Shown piece by piece: positions 6,262-7,809 of a stretch of 7,809 bases of DNA. The position numbers and the translations under genes are program-made. The notes beneath the pieces were generated by a model that saw only the letters and a program-made list of their open reading frames with translations, ran no database searches and was not told the DNA's origin. The stretch comes from Fibrobacterota bacterium (GTDB lineage Bacteria; Fibrobacterota; Chitinivibrionia; Chitinivibrionales; JANQEN01). The stretch covers positions 1-7,809 of the forward strand of contig JAUXBV010000134.1 in assembly GCA_030619215.1 (NCBI GenBank), written 5' to 3'. Numbering within the stretch: the stretch's first letter is position 1; each line of letters starts with the position of its first letter.

Positions 6262-6606
6262 ATGAATCTGAATTCGCAAAATTATTCGGAACTGGTGCTT
6301 GAGTCGGATAAACCGGTAGTTGTGGAGTTCATGAGGAATGACAGTTGGTTGTGTAAATTGATGCAGGGCAGAGTCAACAACGTGCTCAAAAATGTACATT
6401 CGCAGATTGAGTATTTCCGGATTGACATTTACCGTAATAGCGACCTTAGAGAAAGCTTTAGAATTAAAGATATTCCGACTTTCTTTTTTTACTGCAAAGG
6501 CGAGATAATTTCATCCATTTCCGGTTTGGAAAGTGAAGCTGCATTCAGCGAAAAGGTAAAGAACCTGATTGATATGTATGAACAAAATATTGATGGTGAA
6601 ACGTAA
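6262..6606 (+). CDS. Thioredoxin-fold protein lacking the CXXC active site
   Basis: This complete 114-residue protein is close to the length of a single thioredoxin domain, with no signal peptide, so it is cytoplasmic. The fold is recognisable: KPVVVEFM (17-24) is the central strand, FRIDIYRNSDLRESFRIKDIPTFFFYCKGE (52-81) matches the thioredoxin segment with the conserved cis-proline at P72, followed by a C-terminal helix (94-108). At the catalytic position, where thioredoxins have WCxxCK, it reads SWLCK (28-32), so only one cysteine (C31) remains and two residues appear lost; C78 is the only other cysteine. Ordinary dithiol reductase activity is therefore unlikely. A binding, chaperone or single-cysteine sensor role is inferred. 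The RBS AAGG (6251-6254) is 7 nt from the ATG. It is the first gene of the predicted sigma-54 operon, 42 nt ahead of the kinase gene. Confidence 0.82.
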   Translation: MNLNSQNYSELVLESDKPVVVEFMRNDSWLCKLMQGRVNNVLKNVHSQIEYFRIDIYRNSDLRESFRIKDIPTFFFYCKGEIISSISGLESEAAFSEKVKNLIDMYEQNIDGET

Positions 6607-6648
6607 AATTATGGAATTAACACACACGTCTAAATAAGGAATGTAATT

Positions 6649-7809
6649 ATGGAAAATATTCACATACTGTTAGTTGACGATAAGGATGAGATCCTTGAAA
6701 CAATGGCCACTATACTTGAAATGGATAACTATACCATTTCAACAGCATTAAGTGGCCGGCAGGCCCTTAATGCCATTGAAAAAAATCTAAATACCGACAG
6801 CCCGGTGGATATTCTCGTAACCGATATAGCCATGCCCGGGCTCTCCGGTATTGAGCTTATTGAAGAGGTACAGAAGAGCGGGCTGGAATTACCAATTCTT
6901 GCTGTTACCGGTTTCGGTACAAAGAGCAAGCTTGTCGAGCTTATACAAAAGGGCATTGTGGGATATATTGAAAAACCTTTTATTATGGAAGAGCTCCAGA
7001 GAAGAGTTAAAATTGTCGCAGAAAAGGTGCAAAAGAAAAAAAATAAGCAAAAGGCAACAGAAGAAACCCTGCTGGACACCCGGAACAGGGTAAAGACCCT
7101 TGAAGAGCAATTGTTACAAACGCAGGAGTTTGAAATTCTTGGAAAACTGGCCTCCGGTATTATGCATGATTTCAATAATATGCTTACCGCTATTTCAGGC
7201 TATGCGGATCTTATTATCGAGGAGCCTGTTGACAATGATAACCCGGCATCTACTGTTGACCAGATACAATACTTTGGTGCGCAGATTATTAAGGCTACTA
7301 TCACCGCACAGAACACGATTCGCCAGATGCAGGCATTTGCTAAGCATGATGAACAGGAATTCTGTCACTTGAATATCCATGAGGTTATCCGGGAAGCCAT
7401 AAAAATAATCAACGGTACAATAGGAAAAGATGTTACTGTATTGACAGAGTTCAACGCAGCAGACCCCTACATTCACGGTGAACGCACCCTGCTTCATAAT
7501 ACCCTGATTAACCTCTTCATCAATGCCAGGGATGCAATGCCGGGCGGTGGCAGGTTAACCATACGAACCAATGAGTCTCCTGAAAGAAAAAACCTGGTTG
7601 TAACAATTAAGGATACCGGTGTCGGTATGGATGACTCAATAAAGAAACGGGTATTTGAGCCGTTTTTCACGACAAAAGGGAAAAAAGGTAACGGCCTGGG
7701 ACTTGCCGGGGTACTCAGTGCTGTTGACAGGCATAACGGGAAAATCGAATGCGATTCCATACCAGATAAAGGTACGGAATTCCGGTTGCTTTTTCCAATT
7801 GTAAAAAAG
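6649..7809 (+). CDS. REC-histidine kinase with inverted hybrid architecture (3' end outside window)
   Basis: The frame is open for 387 codons from ATG 6649 (AAGGA at 6636-6640, 8 nt upstream) to the window edge. Residues 1-125 are a complete receiver: acidic pair D10-D11, phosphoacceptor D59 (VTDIAMPG), T87 and K109 (EKPF). A helical linker (125-160) leads to the dimerisation helix with the H-box LASGIMHDFNNMLTAISGY (167-185, H173), of the HDFNN type found in NtrB-like kinases. The ATPase domain has an N-box (NLFINARDAM, 288-297), DTGVGM (322-327), FEPFFTTK (336-343) and GNGLGLAG (348-355). It lacks membrane segments and a sensor domain of its own, so input probably comes through the receiver or a partner. 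The visible sequence reaches GTEFRLLFPIV, the usual end of the ATPase domain, so the gene may stop soon or carry additional domains. Confidence 0.9.
   Translation, partial: MENIHILLVDDKDEILETMATILEMDNYTISTALSGRQALNAIEKNLNTDSPVDILVTDIAMPGLSGIELIEEVQKSGLELPILAVTGFGTKSKLVELIQKGIVGYIEKPFIMEELQRRVKIVAEKVQKKKNKQKATEETLLDTRNRVKTLEEQLLQTQEFEILGKLASGIMHDFNNMLTAISGYADLIIEEPVDNDNPASTVDQIQYFGAQIIKATITAQNTIRQMQAFAKHDEQEFCHLNIHEVIREAIKIINGTIGKDVTVLTEFNAADPYIHGERTLLHNTLINLFINARDAMPGGGRLTIRTNESPERKNLVVTIKDTGVGMDDSIKKRVFEPFFTTKGKKGNGLGLAGVLSAVDRHNGKIECDSIPDKGTEFRLLFPIVKK

Noticed and set aside
6611..6637. Eight-codon mini-ORF between the thioredoxin-like gene and the kinase gene
   Set aside because: Too short and without a distinct RBS; most simply part of the 42-nt operon spacer.
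6729..7760. Several frames on both strands across the kinase region
   Set aside because: All overlap the single plus-strand frame from 6649 that contains every receiver and kinase motif in order; they are shadows of it.

Overview
The window looks like a chromosomal segment from an AT-leaning Gram-negative bacterium. The secreted adhesin-like protein with recurring 'DNNADG..DSI' modules, the small DOMON/CBM9-like lipoprotein candidate and the HDFNN-type kinase suggest the Fibrobacterota/Chitinivibrionia or a related FCB-type lineage. That assignment is family-level impression only; no marker gene or RNA gene is present. No transposase, CRISPR array, tRNA or rRNA was seen.

Left part (1-3871), all on the minus strand: a very long frame covers 1-2472 and runs off the left edge. 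It encodes a secreted von Willebrand factor A (vWA) protein with an intact MIDAS site, followed by Ig-like modules and at least two copies of a module of about 240 residues marked by an EF-hand-like loop. A 532-bp AT-rich spacer holds a strong hairpin terminator. The terminator ends the upstream gene (3005-3871), which encodes a membrane-anchored or lipoprotein-like protein with a CBM9/DOMON-like domain and a Gly/Met-rich tail.

Middle (3872-4439): a 568-bp divergent intergenic region. It contains three TGATAGTAA repeats at 20- and 10-bp offsets, a tandem TAATCN triplet, a REP-like palindrome, an extended -10 promoter and a structured leader.

Right part (4440-7809), all on the plus strand: a complete sigma-54 enhancer-binding activator (PAS, AAA+ with GAFTGA, Fis-type HTH) ends in a long hairpin. 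About 140 bp further on is a near-consensus -24/-12 sigma-54 promoter. It drives a probable two-gene operon made of a small thioredoxin-fold protein that has lost the CXXC motif and a receiver-histidine kinase protein in inverted order (REC first), which runs off the right edge.

The most coherent biological reading is a local signalling circuit. A PAS-sensing activator is encoded immediately upstream of a sigma-54-dependent operon whose products are a redox-inactive thioredoxin-like partner and a two-component kinase. The link between activator and promoter is inferred from adjacency and motif match, not shown directly.
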